64,000 nucleotides of DNA from Nitratireductor alexandrii (GCF_004000215.1 NZ_RBVY01000002.1:537027-601026); one strand, 5' to 3'. Positions 54,590 to 64,000 are shown, counted from the stretch's first letter. Made by a program: numbers and translations. Notes: generated by a model not told the origin, from the sequence alone.

Positions 54590-57397
54590 TCAGCTTGCCA
54601 GCGCCTCGACGGGCGGGCAGGCGCAGACCAGATTGCGGTCGCCGCCGACATTGTCGACCCGCGACACCGGCGACCAGTATTTTAAACCGCCGTCGCGCTC
54701 GCCGGCCGGGAACGCCGCCTCGCGCCGCGAATAGGGGTGCGCCCAGTCGTCGCCCATTGCCTCGGCCGCTGTGTGCGGGGCGTTGACCAGCGGATTGTCG
54801 TCCTTCGGCCATTGCCCCGTGGCGACCTTGTCCGCTTCCCGGGCAATGCCGATCATCGCCTCGCAGAAGCGGTCGACCTCCGACAGCGGTTCGGACTCGG
54901 TCGGCTCCACCATCAGCGTCCCGGCCACCGGCCAGGACATGGTCGGCGCGTGGAAACCGTAGTCGATCAGCCGCTTGGCGACGTCCTCGACCGTCACGCC
55001 GGCCGTGTCCTTGAGCACCCGCGTGTCGAGGATGCACTCGTGCGCGACCCGTCCGTTGCGGCCGGCGTAAAGCACCGGATAATGCGCCTTCAGCCGTTCT
55101 GCGATATAGTTGGCGGCCAGGATGGCGGCCTCGGTCGCGTGCCGGAGCCCCGGCGCGCCCATCATGCGGATATACATCCACGTGATCGGCAGGATCGACG
55201 CGCTGCCCAGCGGCGCGGCGGCCACCGCGTGGTCGCTGCCGAGCGCGACATGGCCCGGCAGGAACGCCTTGAGATGCGCCTTGACGCCGATCGGCCCCAC
55301 GCCCGGCCCGCCGCCGCCATGCGGAATGCAGAAGGTCTTGTGCAGGTTCATGTGGCACACGTCGCCGCCAATGTCGCCGAGCCGGGCGAGCCCGACCATG
55401 GCGTTGAGATTGGCGCCGTCGAGATAGACCTGGCCGCCATGCGCGTGCACGGTCTCGCAGATGCCGCGAATGCCCTCCTCGAACACGCCGTGCGTGGAGG
55501 GATAGGTGATCATCACCGCCGCCAGCCGCTCGGCGTGCTGTTCGGCCTTGGCGGTCAGATCGTCGACGTCGACATCGCCGGCCTCGGTGCACTTGACCAT
55601 CACCACCCGCATGCCCGCCATCACCGCGCTGGCCGGATTGGTGCCGTGCGCCGACGTCGGGATCAGGCACACGTCGCGCTGGTCGTCGCCGTTGTCCAGG
55701 TGATAGCGGCGGATGGCCAAAAGGCCGGCATATTCGCCCTGGCTGCCGGCATTGGGCTGCAGCGACACCGCGTCGAAACCGGTGATCTCGGCCAGCCACG
55801 CCTCCAGGTCGTCGGCCATCGCCCGATAGCCGGCGGCGTGTTCTGCCGGCGCGAACGGGTGTAGTCCGCCGACGCTCGCCCAGCTGACCGGCGCCATCTC
55901 GGCCGCCGCGTTGAGCTTCATCGTGCACGAGCCGAGCGGGATCATCGCCCGGTCGAGCGCCAGGTCCTTGTCGGCGAGGCGGCGCAGAAAGCGCATCATT
56001 TCGGTTTCGGACCGGTTTTCGTGAAACACCGGCTGGGTCAGGAACACGTCCTGGGCGCGCTCGCCGGGCAGGGCGGGCGCAGCCTGGCGCGGCGCTTCGG
56101 CCCCGAACAGGGCGCAAAGCACGCCAAGGTCGTCTTCGCTCGTCGTCTCGTCGAAGCTGACGCCGACATGGTCGTCGTCGAGCGCCCGCAACAGCCGGCC
56201 GTCGGCGCGCGCCGTGTCGACGATCGCCCGTGCCTTGCCCGGCGCGCTGACCGTCACCGTATCGAAGAATACCGGCCCGGCGATCTCGTATCCGGCCTTT
56301 TCGACGCCGGCGGCAAACCGCGTCGCCAGGCCGTGCACCTGGCCGGCGATGGCGCGCAGGCCGTCCGGCCCGTGCCAGATCGCATAGGCCGCCGCCATAT
56401 TGGCCAGCAGCGCCTGCGCGGTGCAGATATTGGAGGTCGCCTTGTCGCGGCGGATATGCTGCTCGCGCGTCTGCAGGGCGAGCCGGTAGCCCGGCCTGCC
56501 GTGCCGGTCGCTGGACTGGCCGACCAGCCGGCCCGGCATCAGCCGGGTCAGCGCGTCGGAGACGGCGAGATAGGCCGCGTGCGGCCCGCCATAGCCCATC
56601 GGCACGCCGAAGCGCTGCATGGAGCCGGCGGCGATGTCGGCGCCCAGTTCCGCGGGCGCCTGGGTCAGCGCCAGCGCCAGCGGGTCGGCGACCGCGATCA
56701 CCAGCGCCCCGACCGCCTTCGCGGCGGCGATCGCCCCGCTGTGGTCGCGATAGACGCCGAACGTGTCGGGCCACGGCACGATCAGCGCCGCGGTCTGGTC
56801 GTCGGCCGCGCCGTCCGTCACCTCGACGCCGAGCGGCGCCATGCGCGTTTCGAGCACGTCGCGCACCTGGGGATGCGGCGTGCCGGCCAGGACTACGCGA
56901 TGGCGCTTGTCGCGATGATGCCTGAGCGCGATGCCGGCCGCCTCGGCGACCGCCGTTGCCTCGTCGAGCAGCGAGGCCGAGGCCACCGGCAGCCCGGTCA
57001 GTTCCGTCACCAGCGTCTGGAAATGGAACAGCATTTCCAGCCGCCCCTGGCTGATCTCGGATTGGTAGGGCGTGTAGGCGGTGTACCAGGCCGGGTTCTC
57101 GAACAGGTTGCGCTGGATAACCGCCGGCACCACAGTGCCGTGATAGCCTTGGCCGATGAAGGACTTGGCGACGACGTTCTTGTCCATCTTCGCCTTCAGC
57201 TCGGCCAGCGCGGCGGCCTCGTCGGCTGCCGGCGGCAGATCGAGTTCGCGCTCGAGCCGGATCGATTTCGGGATCGCCTGGGCAATCAGTGTCTCGCGCG
57301 AGGTCAGCCCGAGCGTCTTCAGCATGGTGCGCTCGTCGGCGGCACCGAGGCCGATATGGCGCCGTGCGAAGGCGGCGTTGGTGGCGGTGGAAGGCAT
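54590..57397 (-). CDS. gcvP: Glycine dehydrogenase (decarboxylating), P protein
   Basis: 935-aa PLP enzyme that decarboxylates glycine and passes the aminomethyl group to lipoyl-Gcv[17 protein letters not shown] contains the PLP lysine, and [32 protein letters not shown] and [13 protein letters not shown] are family motifs. Full-length single-chain form. It starts nine bases after gcvH in a riboswitch-controlled operon. Confidence 0.96.
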   Translation of the reverse strand: MPSTATNAAFARRHIGLGAADERTMLKTLGLTSRETLIAQAIPKSIRLERELDLPPAADEAAALAELKAKMDKNVVAKSFIGQGYHGTVVPAVIQRNLFENPAWYTAYTPYQSEISQGRLEMLFHFQTLVTELTGLPVASASLLDEATAVAEAAGIALRHHRDKRHRVVLAGTPHPQVRDVLETRMAPLGVEVTDGAADDQTAALIVPWPDTFGVYRDHSGAIAAAKAVGALVIAVADPLALALTQAPAELGADIAAGSMQRFGVPMGYGGPHAAYLAVSDALTRLMPGRLVGQSSDRHGRPGYRLALQTREQHIRRDKATSNICTAQALLANMAAAYAIWHGPDGLRAIAGQVHGLATRFAAGVEKAGYEIAGPVFFDTVTVSAPGKARAIVDTARADGRLLRALDDDHVGVSFDETTSEDDLGVLCALFGAEAPRQAAPALPGERAQDVFLTQPVFHENRSETEMMRFLRRLADKDLALDRAMIPLGSCTMKLNAAAEMAPVSWASVGGLHPFAPAEHAAGYRAMADDLEAWLAEITGFDAVSLQPNAGSQGEYAGLLAIRRYHLDNGDDQRDVCLIPTSAHGTNPASAVMAGMRVVMVKCTEAGDVDVDDLTAKAEQHAERLAAVMITYPSTHGVFEEGIRGICETVHAHGGQVYLDGANLNAMVGLARLGDIGGDVCHMNLHKTFCIPHGGGGPGVGPIGVKAHLKAFLPGHVALGSDHAVAAAPLGSASILPITWMYIRMMGAPGLRHATEAAILAANYIAERLKAHYPVLYAGRNGRVAHECILDTRVLKDTAGVTVEDVAKRLIDYGFHAPTMSWPVAGTLMVEPTESEPLSEVDRFCEAMIGIAREADKVATGQWPKDDNPLVNAPHTAAEAMGDDWAHPYSRREAAFPAGERDGGLKYWSPVSRVDNVGGDRNLVCACPPVEALAS

Positions 57398-57406
57398 GGA
57401 GAATCC

Positions 57407-57775
57407 TTATCCGATCATCGCGTTATAGGCGGTTTCGTCCATCAGGCCGTCGAGCTGGCCGGCATCGGCGAGTTTCATCTTCCACAGCCAGCCGTCGCCG
57501 CTGGCGGCGGTGTTGATCAGGCCGGGTTCGGTCGAAAGCGTGTCGTTGACGCCGGTCACCTCGCCGTCGGCGGGCGCGTAGACGTCCGATGCCGCCTTGA
57601 CCGATTCGACCACCACGGCGGTGTCGCCCTTGGCCAGCGTCGCGCCGACGTCCGGCAGATCGACGAATACCAGGTCGCCCAACTGCTCCTGGGCGTAGTC
57701 GGTAATGCCGACCGTGGCGATGTCGCCCTCGACCCGGATCCATTCGTGATCGTCGGTGAAATAGGTTTTGGTCAT
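57407..57775 (-). CDS. gcvH: Glycine cleavage system H protein
   Basis: 122-aa carrier protein with lipoyl-lysine K60 in [16 protein letters not shown]. The [33 protein letters not shown] opening is typical. ATG at 57775 begins four bases after the gcvT stop and the upstream frame would overlap gcvT. It shuttles the aminomethyl group between GcvP and GcvT. Confidence 0.96.
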   Translation of the reverse strand: MTKTYFTDDHEWIRVEGDIATVGITDYAQEQLGDLVFVDLPDVGATLAKGDTAVVVESVKAASDVYAPADGEVTGVNDTLSTEPGLINTAASGDGWLWKMKLADAGQLDGLMDETAYNAMIG

Positions 57776-57779
57776 TTGA

Positions 57780-58883
57780 TTATCCTTTGAGATAGCGATG
57801 TGGCGTGAAGGGAAGGGCGTGCACGGCAACGGGTATGCGCGTGCCGCGCACTTCCACGGTGAGCTGGGTTCCGACCCGGGCGAGGTCGGCCGTGACGTAG
57901 CCCATGGCGACGGGATGGCCGGCGGAAGGTCCGAATCCGCCCGAGGTGACGCGTCCGGCGACGCTGCCGTCCTCGGCCAGGAGCGTCGCGCCGGCGCGCA
58001 CCGGCTGGCGGCCTTCCGGCTTCAGCCCGACGCGCTTTTGCGTTGGCCCCGCCGCGATCGCCGCGCGCAGCGCCTGCGCCCCGACGAAATCGCCGGTCTC
58101 GCGCACCGGTTTGGGGATCGCCCACAACAGCGCCGCCTCGACCGGGGTCGTTTCGTTGGAAATGTCCTGGCCGTGCAGGCACAGCCCCGCCTCCAGCCGC
58201 AGGCTGTCGCGCGCGGCAAGCCCGATCCACTCCACGTCGTCGTCGGCGGCAAGCCGCGCGACCAGCGCGCGCGCGTCCGCTTCCGGCAGCGCGATCTCGA
58301 ATCCGTCCTCGCCGGTATAACCCGAACGCGACAGGAACCAGTCCGGCTTGGGCTCGCGCCCTTGCATGAAATAGAGCCCGTCCGTGGCGACGCCGGCGCG
58401 GTTGAGCGCGGCCTCGGCCTGCGGTCCCTGCAGCGCCAGGAAGATCCGCTCCAGAGGCTCGATTTCGGCATCGAAATCCGCCGCCAGCGCGCGCAGATGC
58501 GCCTCGTCGGCGGCCGCGTTGCCGGCGTTCGCCACGATCGTGAAGCGCGTGTCGCCGAGCCGGGTGACGATCAAATCGTCGCGAATGCCGGCCTTGTCGT
58601 TCAGGAAAAAGCTCAGCCGCGCCTGGGAGAGCGCCAGCCCGCCCGGCTCGAACGGACAGGCGCGCGCGATCAGCTCGGCCGCCTGCGGTCCCGACACGAC
58701 GAACAGTTTCATATGCGTAATGTCGAACAGTCCGGCCTTCTCGCGGACGTGAAGATGCTCCTTCATCACCCCGAGCGGATAGGTGATCGGCATCGACCAG
58801 CCGGCGAACGGGCCGAACCGGGCGCCGGCCTGTTCATGGATGTCGTGCAGGGGGAGCTTTTGTGCCGTTTCGGTCGTCGTCAT
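57780..58883 (-). CDS. gcvT: Glycine cleavage system T protein (aminomethyltransferase)
   Basis: 367 aa. Transfers the one-carbon unit from the H protein to tetrahydrofolate. [45 protein letters not shown] and [20 protein letters not shown] are family motifs. First gene of the operon. ATG at 58883 is six bases after GGAG. Upstream DNA carries the glycine riboswitch. Confidence 0.96.
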   Translation of the reverse strand: MTTTETAQKLPLHDIHEQAGARFGPFAGWSMPITYPLGVMKEHLHVREKAGLFDITHMKLFVVSGPQAAELIARACPFEPGGLALSQARLSFFLNDKAGIRDDLIVTRLGDTRFTIVANAGNAAADEAHLRALAADFDAEIEPLERIFLALQGPQAEAALNRAGVATDGLYFMQGREPKPDWFLSRSGYTGEDGFEIALPEADARALVARLAADDDVEWIGLAARDSLRLEAGLCLHGQDISNETTPVEAALLWAIPKPVRETGDFVGAQALRAAIAAGPTQKRVGLKPEGRQPVRAGATLLAEDGSVAGRVTSGGFGPSAGHPVAMGYVTADLARVGTQLTVEVRGTRIPVAVHALPFTPHRYLKG

Positions 58884-58907
58884 TGCTTCTCCAAAGAAAC
58901 GCGTTGC

Positions 58908-58927
58908 CGTCCGTCTTGTGACGGACG
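58908..58927 (-). promoter_or_regulatory. Hairpin between riboswitch and gcvT ribosome site
   Basis: An eight-base perfect stem (CGTCCGTC/GACGGACG, four-base loop), 14 bases before the gcvT ribosome site. It is followed by GCAACGCGTTTCTTTGGAG. It may be the expression platform of the riboswitch. A poor T-run makes simple termination less sure. Confidence 0.5.
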
Positions 58928-58929
58928 AA

Positions 58930-59115
58930 TCGCGCCCCTCTGTCGGAAGCCTGAGAGACTCGCACTGCCGGAACCCTGTCGGCGGCGCTTACACCTTCGG
59001 CGCGGGGATCACCCCCCGACTTTCCAGAGCGTCTTGACCTGCTGCGGTTCTTTTGCCTGAGAGATTTCGGGCGATTTCCCCTTCGGCGGCCGTAAACGGC
59101 TCTCTCCCGCAAGCA
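58930..59115 (-). ncRNA. Tandem glycine riboswitch ahead of gcvTHP
   Basis: The minus strand reads, in order, GCGGGAGAGAGCC, GCCGAAGGGG, ATCTCTCAGGCAAAAGAACC (aptamer 1), then a short linker, GGTGATCCCC, GCGCCGAAGGTGTAAGC and GAGTCTCTCAGGCTTCCGACAG (aptamer 2). The paired CCGAAGG and CTCTCAGG blocks are the glycine-riboswitch hallmarks, and the two-aptamer form binds glycine. In most bacteria it turns on gcv genes when glycine is high. Ends are approximate. The rest of the 58884-59360 gap, upstream of the riboswitch, shows no gene that I can support. Confidence 0.92.
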
Positions 59116-59360
59116 GGCCGGGCTTTCGGCCCGAGACGAGGCGGACCATATCCTAGTGCCTACGCCTTGTCACGAGGCCAAAAACGGCTTGAACAGGAAA
59201 GCAGGGGAGGCGGGCGCCGTCGTCATCTCGCCATGCCGCCACCGGCAAAGGCCGGCCGTCTCGACCGCGCCGACGCTAAGACGGCGGGGACGACACGGCA
59301 CCCAAAGCTTGGTATCGGTGTGGCGTCTTCAGCTTGGAAATCCGGCCCGGCGGGCTGAAC

Positions 59361-61055
59361 GTGACGGGGAATGGACAGACGTTGATACACCGCTTTGTCG
59401 ACATCGTGCGGGGTGTCGTTTTGGGTGCCCGCGAAACCATGTCGGTCGTTGGCGTCCTCCTGGGAACGCTGTTTTTCGCCGCGTCGTTGACGCCGACCCT
59501 GTTGCCGCGCACGGCGTTCATGCAAGGCGCGCTGTCGGGCGTGTCGTTCGCCGCCGGCTACGGCATCGGCGTGTTTTGCGCCTGGTTGTGGTCCTATCTG
59601 GGGATCCGCACGCTCGAGGGACGTCCGGCCCGCTATGTGCTGCGCGCTGCCGCGCTCGTCTGTCTCGCGGTGGTGGCGGTGTTTTTGTGGCGCGCTGCCG
59701 GCTGGCAGAATTCGATCCGGCTGCTGATGGAGTTGGAGCCGCTCGATACCGCCCAGCCGTTGCGCATCGGCATGATCGCCTTCGCCACGGCGGCCGTGAC
59801 CATCCTGCTCGGCAAGCTGTTCCGGCTGGCGCTCCTGGCCGTTGCCGGCCGGTTGAAGCCCGTCGTGCCGCGGCGCGTTGCCAATGTGGCGGGGGCCGTC
59901 GCCGCGCTGGTCCTGTTTTGGGCGGCCACCGAGGGGCTGGTGCTGCGTTACGGGTTGCGCGCCGTCGACGCGTCGTTTCGCGAGCTCGACCGCACGTTCG
60001 AAAGCGGCGTCGAAAAACCTCCCGAGGCTTGGCGCACCGGCAGCGCGGCGTCGCTGGTGCGCTGGTCCGATCTCGGTCGCGCCGGACGTGGTTTCGTCGA
60101 CACCGCGCCGTCCCGCGCCGACATCGCCGCATTGGCCGGCGGCGCGGCGATCGACCCGCTCAGGGTCTATGTCGGGTTGAACTCGGCCGCCACGATCGAA
60201 GAGCGCGCCGCCCTTGCGCTCGCCGAACTCAGGCGCGTGGGGGCTTTCGAGCGCTCGGCGCTGGTGGTCGTCACCCCGACCGGCACGGGCTGGATCGATC
60301 CGGCCGCCATGGACACGCTCGAAATCCTGCATCGCGGCGACGTCGCGTCCGTGGCCTTGCAATATTCCTACCTGACGAGCTGGCTGTCGCTGCTGGTCGA
60401 GCCGGGCTACGGCAAGGAGGCGGCGCGGGCGCTGTTTCGCAAGGTCTACGACCATTGGCGGCAAATGCCGCGCGATGCGCGTCCCGCGCTTTATCTTTAC
60501 GGCCTCAGCCTCGGCGCGCTGAACTCGGATCTGTCCTTCGACATGTTCGACATTGTCGGCGATCCGTTCCAGGGCATCTTGTGGAGCGGCCCGCCCTTTC
60601 AAAGCCGCACCTGGCGCGCGGCGACGGCCGAGCGCGAGCCCGGTTCGCCGGCCTGGCTGCCGCGGTTCCGCGACGGGTCGGTCATTCGCTTCACCAGCCA
60701 GAAGGACGCGCTCGACATCCCCGGAGCCGCCTGGGGTCCAATCCGCATCGTCTATTTGCAATATGCCAGCGACCCGGTGACGTTCTTCGACTTTTCGGCG
60801 CTTTTCCGCAGGCCGCCATGGATGGTGGGGCCGCGCGGGCCCGACGTGTCGCCGATGCTGCAATGGTATCCGGTCGTGACCCTGCTGCAGCTTGCGCTCG
60901 ATATGGCCGCCGCCACCACCGCGCCGATCGGCTACGGCCATCTTTACGCGCCCGAGCACCACGTGGACCCCTGGGTCGCGGTGACAAGGCCGCCGGGCTG
61001 GGACGCGCCGGCCCTCGAGCGGCTTAAGCGGGAACTGGCCGAGCGGCGCGACTGA
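59361..61055 (+). CDS. Membrane alpha/beta hydrolase (Abhydrolase_9 type)
   Basis: About 564 aa from the GTG at 59361; TTG starts at 59334 or 59382 are alternatives. Five or so hydrophobic segments (to about residue 190) match the Abhydrolase_9 N-terminal membrane domain. The soluble part has a nucleophile elbow YLYGLSLGALNSD. The end has GHLYAPEHHVDPW, which would include the catalytic His. The family occurs in alphaproteobacteria and actinobacteria, with no known substrate. Confidence 0.8.
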   Translation: MTGNGQTLIHRFVDIVRGVVLGARETMSVVGVLLGTLFFAASLTPTLLPRTAFMQGALSGVSFAAGYGIGVFCAWLWSYLGIRTLEGRPARYVLRAAALVCLAVVAVFLWRAAGWQNSIRLLMELEPLDTAQPLRIGMIAFATAAVTILLGKLFRLALLAVAGRLKPVVPRRVANVAGAVAALVLFWAATEGLVLRYGLRAVDASFRELDRTFESGVEKPPEAWRTGSAASLVRWSDLGRAGRGFVDTAPSRADIAALAGGAAIDPLRVYVGLNSAATIEERAALALAELRRVGAFERSALVVVTPTGTGWIDPAAMDTLEILHRGDVASVALQYSYLTSWLSLLVEPGYGKEAARALFRKVYDHWRQMPRDARPALYLYGLSLGALNSDLSFDMFDIVGDPFQGILWSGPPFQSRTWRAATAEREPGSPAWLPRFRDGSVIRFTSQKDALDIPGAAWGPIRIVYLQYASDPVTFFDFSALFRRPPWMVGPRGPDVSPMLQWYPVVTLLQLALDMAAATTAPIGYGHLYAPEHHVDPWVAVTRPPGWDAPALERLKRELAERRD

Positions 61056-61121
61056 GCGGCCCGGCGTCGGGGGCGTCGAAAAGGCGGGCCGGATCCTGCC
61101 GGCCTCGATGCGTCCCGCGCC

Positions 61122-61505
61122 TCAGCGCTCGTCTTCGAGCCGGCCGAGCTCGCGCTGGATGCGCTCGATGATGCGGCCGGTATCTTCGTGCATGCGCTTG
61201 AGGCGCTCGAGCTGGGCCGTGATCGCGGCATAGGGGTCGGGGCCGATATCGTCCTCCGGCGCGTCGCCGACGCCGTGCAGCAGCCAGATCATGTTGACGT
61301 CCAGCACGCCGGCAAGCAGCGACAGCCGTTCCACGCCCGGTTCCGACCGGTCGCTTTCCCATTGCTCGATCGTTTTTTGCTTGACGCCGACGCGGCGGGC
61401 AAGCTGGCCCGTGCTCAGGCCGAGCGAGTCGCGGGTGCGCGACAGCCGCCCGCCGAACGTGTCGGTGTCGGGCGCGCGGCGGTGGATCGATGTGACAACG
61501 GCCAT
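61122..61505 (-). CDS. XRE-family transcriptional regulator
   Basis: 127-aa. The N-terminal helix-turn-helix LRTRDSLGLSTGQLARRVGVKQKTIEQWESDRSEPGVERLSLLAGVL-like core is typical of Cro/CI, and a charged C-terminal helix (TAQLERLKRMHEDTGRIIERIQRELGRLEDE) looks like a coiled coil for dimerisation. Targets unknown. It converges with the hydrolase gene. Confidence 0.87.
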   Translation of the reverse strand: MAVVTSIHRRAPDTDTFGGRLSRTRDSLGLSTGQLARRVGVKQKTIEQWESDRSEPGVERLSLLAGVLDVNMIWLLHGVGDAPEDDIGPDPYAAITAQLERLKRMHEDTGRIIERIQRELGRLEDER

Positions 61506-61603
61506 GAAATCTTCTGCCTCCTGGGCTTCGGTTTCGGTTTTATCCTAGTTGCGCCGGCCGGGGCGGGAAGCACGCCGTGCGTCATTGCAGGTCGCGATTG
61601 ACC

Positions 61604-62443
61604 CTAGGCAAGACGCTGCGCGTGCCAGCGCAGATGGTCCTCCATGAAGGTGGAAATGAAGAAATAGGAATGGTCGTAGCCCTCCTGCATGCGCAGGGTG
61701 AGCGAGATGCCGGCCTTCTTGCAGGCCTCTTCCAGCAGCCACGGCTTCAGCCCCTCCTCGAGGAAACCGTCGGCGGTGCCCTGGTCGACCAGGACCTCGC
61801 CGAAGCGCTGGCCGTCTTCGATCAGCAGGCAGGCGTCATAGGCGCGCCAGGCCTCCTCCTCCGCGCCCAGATAGCGCTCGAAGGCCTTTTTCGACCAGTC
61901 CGAGGTCGACGGGCTGACGATCGGCGCGAAGGCCGAGCAGCTCTTGAAGCGTTTCGGGTTTTTCAGCGCCACGGTTAGCGCGCCGTGCCCGCCCATGGAG
62001 TGGCCGAAAATCGCCTGGCGGCTCATATCGGCGGGAAAATTTTGTGCAATCAGCGCCGGCAGTTCCTCGGCGACATAGGAATACATGCGATAATTCGCGT
62101 CGTAGGGCGCCTGGGTGGCGTCGACATAAAATCCGGCCCCGGAGCCGAACTGCCAGTCCTGCGCGTCGTCGGGCACGGTTTCGCCGCGCGGGCTGGTGTC
62201 GGGACACACCACGATCAGGCCGAGCTCGGCCGCCAGACGGCGATACTCGCCCTTGTCCATCACGTTCTGGTGCGTGCAGGTCAGGCCTGACAGGTACCAA
62301 ACCACCGGACAGGGCGCCTCGGCCGCCTGTGGCGGCACGAACACGGCGAAAGTCATGTCGCAGGCGCAGCTTTCGGACGCGTGCGTGTAGACGCCCTGAA
62401 CGCCGCCGTGGGATTTTGCCGTCGAAACTGTTTTCATGCTCAT
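61604..62443 (-). CDS. fghA: S-formylglutathione hydrolase
   Basis: 279-aa esterase that releases formate and glutathione from S-formylglutathione in formaldehyde detoxification. FGHSMGGHGAL carries the nucleophile Ser at about 149; PCPVVWYLSGLTCTHQN near 45 is the family's CTxxN-like motif. Start chosen at ATG 62443; ATG 62437 is also possible. The likely partner, frmA, is apparently at the right edge, two genes away on the same strand. Confidence 0.92.
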   Translation of the reverse strand: MSMKTVSTAKSHGGVQGVYTHASESCACDMTFAVFVPPQAAEAPCPVVWYLSGLTCTHQNVMDKGEYRRLAAELGLIVVCPDTSPRGETVPDDAQDWQFGSGAGFYVDATQAPYDANYRMYSYVAEELPALIAQNFPADMSRQAIFGHSMGGHGALTVALKNPKRFKSCSAFAPIVSPSTSDWSKKAFERYLGAEEEAWRAYDACLLIEDGQRFGEVLVDQGTADGFLEEGLKPWLLEEACKKAGISLTLRMQEGYDHSYFFISTFMEDHLRWHAQRLA

Positions 62444-62632
62444 CAAGTCTCTGCCGGCGCAGGCGGCCGGTCGTCTGGTGGGAAAGGGGGCGTGCTTCGC
62501 CGAGCGTGCGGCGGCGGGAAGGGCTTGGTCCTAACATGGCCGGGCGCGATTCCAAACCCCTGTCGGATGCGCGGCCGCGCCGGCGCGGCTTTTCCGCCGC
62601 CGCGACCCGTTCTCGGCGCGAGCGCCGTCGCC

Positions 62633-63133
62633 TCAGGCCGGCGCGGTCGGGGAAGGGGGTTCCTGGCGCGCGGCGTTGAGCGCCTGGCGCACGCTTCTGT
62701 CGAGCGCACCCAGGAAGGCGGAGCGGTCGCGGGCCGAAAAACCGCGATTATACCCTTTGATCTCGCCGGTCTCGCGCAGATGCTGCTTCAGGTCGCGCAT
62801 GGCGAGCGCCATGCCGATCGAGGCTTCGCTGAACGGTTTGCCGGTCGGACCCAGAACGTGAACCCCCTTCGCCACCAGCCTGGCGGCAAGCGGAATGTCG
62901 GCGGTCACCGCGATGTCGTTTTGGGCCGCGTGGTCCACGATCCAGTCATCGGCCGCGTCCGCGCCCTTGGCCACCACCACGTGGCGCACCATCGGATCGC
63001 GCGACGGCCGCAAGCCGCCATTGGCCACCAAGGTGACGACGAGCCCGTGGCGCTCGGCCACCCGCATCACCTCCTCCTTCACCGGGCAGGCATCGGCGTC
63101 GACCAGGATCGCCGGGGTCGTGTTCGTGGGCAC
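62633..63133 (-). CDS. YaiI/YqxD (UPF0178) family protein
   Basis: 166 aa. The opening ILVDADACPVKEEVMRVAERHGL and the DDWIVDHAAQNDIAVTADIPLAARLV block are the UPF0178 signature, a PIN-like fold with conserved acidic residues. No function is established. Cytoplasmic. Confidence 0.87.
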   Translation of the reverse strand: MPTNTTPAILVDADACPVKEEVMRVAERHGLVVTLVANGGLRPSRDPMVRHVVVAKGADAADDWIVDHAAQNDIAVTADIPLAARLVAKGVHVLGPTGKPFSEASIGMALAMRDLKQHLRETGEIKGYNRGFSARDRSAFLGALDRSVRQALNAARQEPPSPTAPA

Positions 63134-63141
63134 TGAATTTC

Positions 63142-63954
63142 CTATTGTTCGAGAAGAATGCTGTTTTCGTCCGGAAGCACCGCGCGCGACAGCAGGATCA
63201 GGTTTTCCAACTCGCTTTCACTTGGTGATTCCGCGCGGATGGCGGTTGCGAGCCGGTCGAGATTGTCCTCCGACGGCGTGTCGCGATAGGCAAGCATCGC
63301 CGCGAAGGTGCGACGGTGCTCGATCCGGGCGACCTCGGTGAAACGCGCCGCAAGGCCGGGAATGTCCGGCCGGCCGGAACTCATGAACTGCAGCGAAAGC
63401 AAGAGCGCGTTCAATTCCTCCGTCTTGGCGAGCCCGGCTTCGCCGCCTGTACTGTAAAAGATGCGAACGACATTCTCCTTCTTGCCGCATTGGCCGCCAA
63501 GCCAGCTATAAAGGCTGACTGCCGCGTATTTCAGTTGGCGTTCGGGCTGGCCGACGCCGTCGGCGGCCATGGCGTCGCGGAACATCCCGTGCACCTCGGA
63601 GGTCGGCGCGGTCTTGATCGCGCAGAAATGGTCGTGAACCACCGACGCGCGTCGATAATTGCCGACGAAGGGCGAGCCGGAAAAGGACCACAACGATGGC
63701 GGGATCGACGCGCCGTCGATCCGGGTTCCGGCCGGCACCTGCCAGACCCGGCCCGCCGGGTCCACGAAGCTGACATCGGACAAGAGCACCATTTCCCGAT
63801 GGCGGTCGTCCGGCTCTCGTGTCCAGCGAAACGCGAACGAACCGTGAAACGCCGCCTCCGCCGCGATCGCCGCGCCCGAAAAAGTCAGCACCGCCAGCAT
63901 GGCCGCGAAGCGCGCCGCCTTGCGCTTTCCTTTGCGTGCCGCGCGATGCTGCAA
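63142..63954 (-). CDS. Exported DUF1353 protein
   Basis: 270 aa. A basic start and a signal segment (RFAAMLAVLTFSGAAIAA) are followed by a DUF1353 domain: VPAGTRIDGASIPPSLWS and NYRRASVVHDHFC. The last 100 residues are helical and not part of that domain. The family is found in phage and bacterial genomes without known function. Nine bases from the YaiI gene, which it precedes. Confidence 0.82.
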   Translation of the reverse strand: MQHRAARKGKRKAARFAAMLAVLTFSGAAIAAEAAFHGSFAFRWTREPDDRHREMVLLSDVSFVDPAGRVWQVPAGTRIDGASIPPSLWSFSGSPFVGNYRRASVVHDHFCAIKTAPTSEVHGMFRDAMAADGVGQPERQLKYAAVSLYSWLGGQCGKKENVVRIFYSTGGEAGLAKTEELNALLLSLQFMSSGRPDIPGLAARFTEVARIEHRRTFAAMLAYRDTPSEDNLDRLATAIRAESPSESELENLILLSRAVLPDENSILLEQ

Positions 63955-63969
63955 GCGTTCCTCCCCGGC

Positions 63970-64000
63970 TCAGAACACGACGACGCTTCGGATGCTTTCG
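63970..64000 (-). CDS. C-terminal end of a probable S-(hydroxymethyl)glutathione dehydrogenase
   Basis: Nine codons plus stop are visible at the right edge on the minus strand: ESIRSVVVF, then TGA. Class III alcohol dehydrogenases (FrmA/AdhC) end in a similar GKSIRTV-type tail, and S-formylglutathione hydrolase, their usual partner, is two genes downstream. The match is short, so this is tentative. Confidence 0.4.
   Translation of the reverse strand, partial: ESIRSVVVF

Overview
This 64 kb window is a GC-rich, gene-dense stretch of an alphaproteobacterial chromosome. It most likely comes from a Hyphomicrobiales (Rhizobiales) relative near Mesorhizobium/Nitratireductor. That placement is an inference from the gene families (retropepsin + DUF1289 pair, DUF2336, PleC/DivJ-type kinase, RpiA-DUF2059-Gor block) and from a Rhizobiales-like intergenic repeat at 40121-40335. 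I see no prophage, transposase, CRISPR array, rRNA or plasmid-type locus. One tRNA is present: tRNA-Val(CAC), on the minus strand at 36296-36370.

Layout. 1-7.5 kb: a respiratory nitrate reductase operon, narG (5' part cut by the window edge), narH, narJ, narI, followed by a PpiC-type prolyl isomerase, a hemerythrin-like protein and a DUF2478 protein. 7.7-15.9 kb: housekeeping and accessory genes, including dusA, a TauE-like exporter, a membrane aspartic protease with a DUF1289 partner, a CobT-family protein lacking key motifs, an orphan histidine kinase, a nuclease, a GST, a UDG-family protein and an Lrp regulator. 15.9-20 kb (minus strand): a polar amino-acid ABC importer without its ATPase, with 3-hydroxyisobutyrate dehydrogenase and an AlkD-like gene downstream. 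20.1-25.6 kb: molybdenum-cofactor genes mobA, mobB and moaA, mixed with MFS and EamA transporters. These could supply the bis-MGD cofactor that NarG needs. 25.6-33 kb: small envelope proteins, an Fsr-like MFS pump divergent from an AraC regulator, a MarR/hydrolase divergent pair with two palindromic operators, a rhodanese, an L,D-transpeptidase and class I fumarase. 33-42.6 kb: a YcbB-type L,D-transpeptidase, a lipoprotein polysaccharide deacetylase, tRNA-Val, gph, rpiA, a DUF2059 protein, gor, the repeat pair, and a nitroreductase/flavin reductase pair. 42.6-52.2 kb: an orphan groES with a membrane protein, a CoA-lyase/MaoC pair, DUF2336, a 1093-residue exported CHAT (caspase-like) protein, and an EamA/LysR divergent pair. 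52.3-64 kb: parE, then gcvTHP behind a tandem glycine riboswitch, a membrane alpha/beta hydrolase, an XRE regulator, S-formylglutathione hydrolase, a YaiI-family protein, a DUF1353 protein, and at the right edge the last codons of what is probably formaldehyde dehydrogenase frmA.

How it fits together. The cell seems able to respire nitrate, to make the molybdenum cofactor, to recycle glutathione (Gor, GST, FghA), to cleave glycine under riboswitch control, and to remodel its peptidoglycan by L,D-transpeptidation. The least explained items are the motif-poor CobT homologue, the exported CHAT protein, the groES/membrane-protein pair, and the accessory genes behind narI. None of these proves a new system. 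Each is given as a testable lead.
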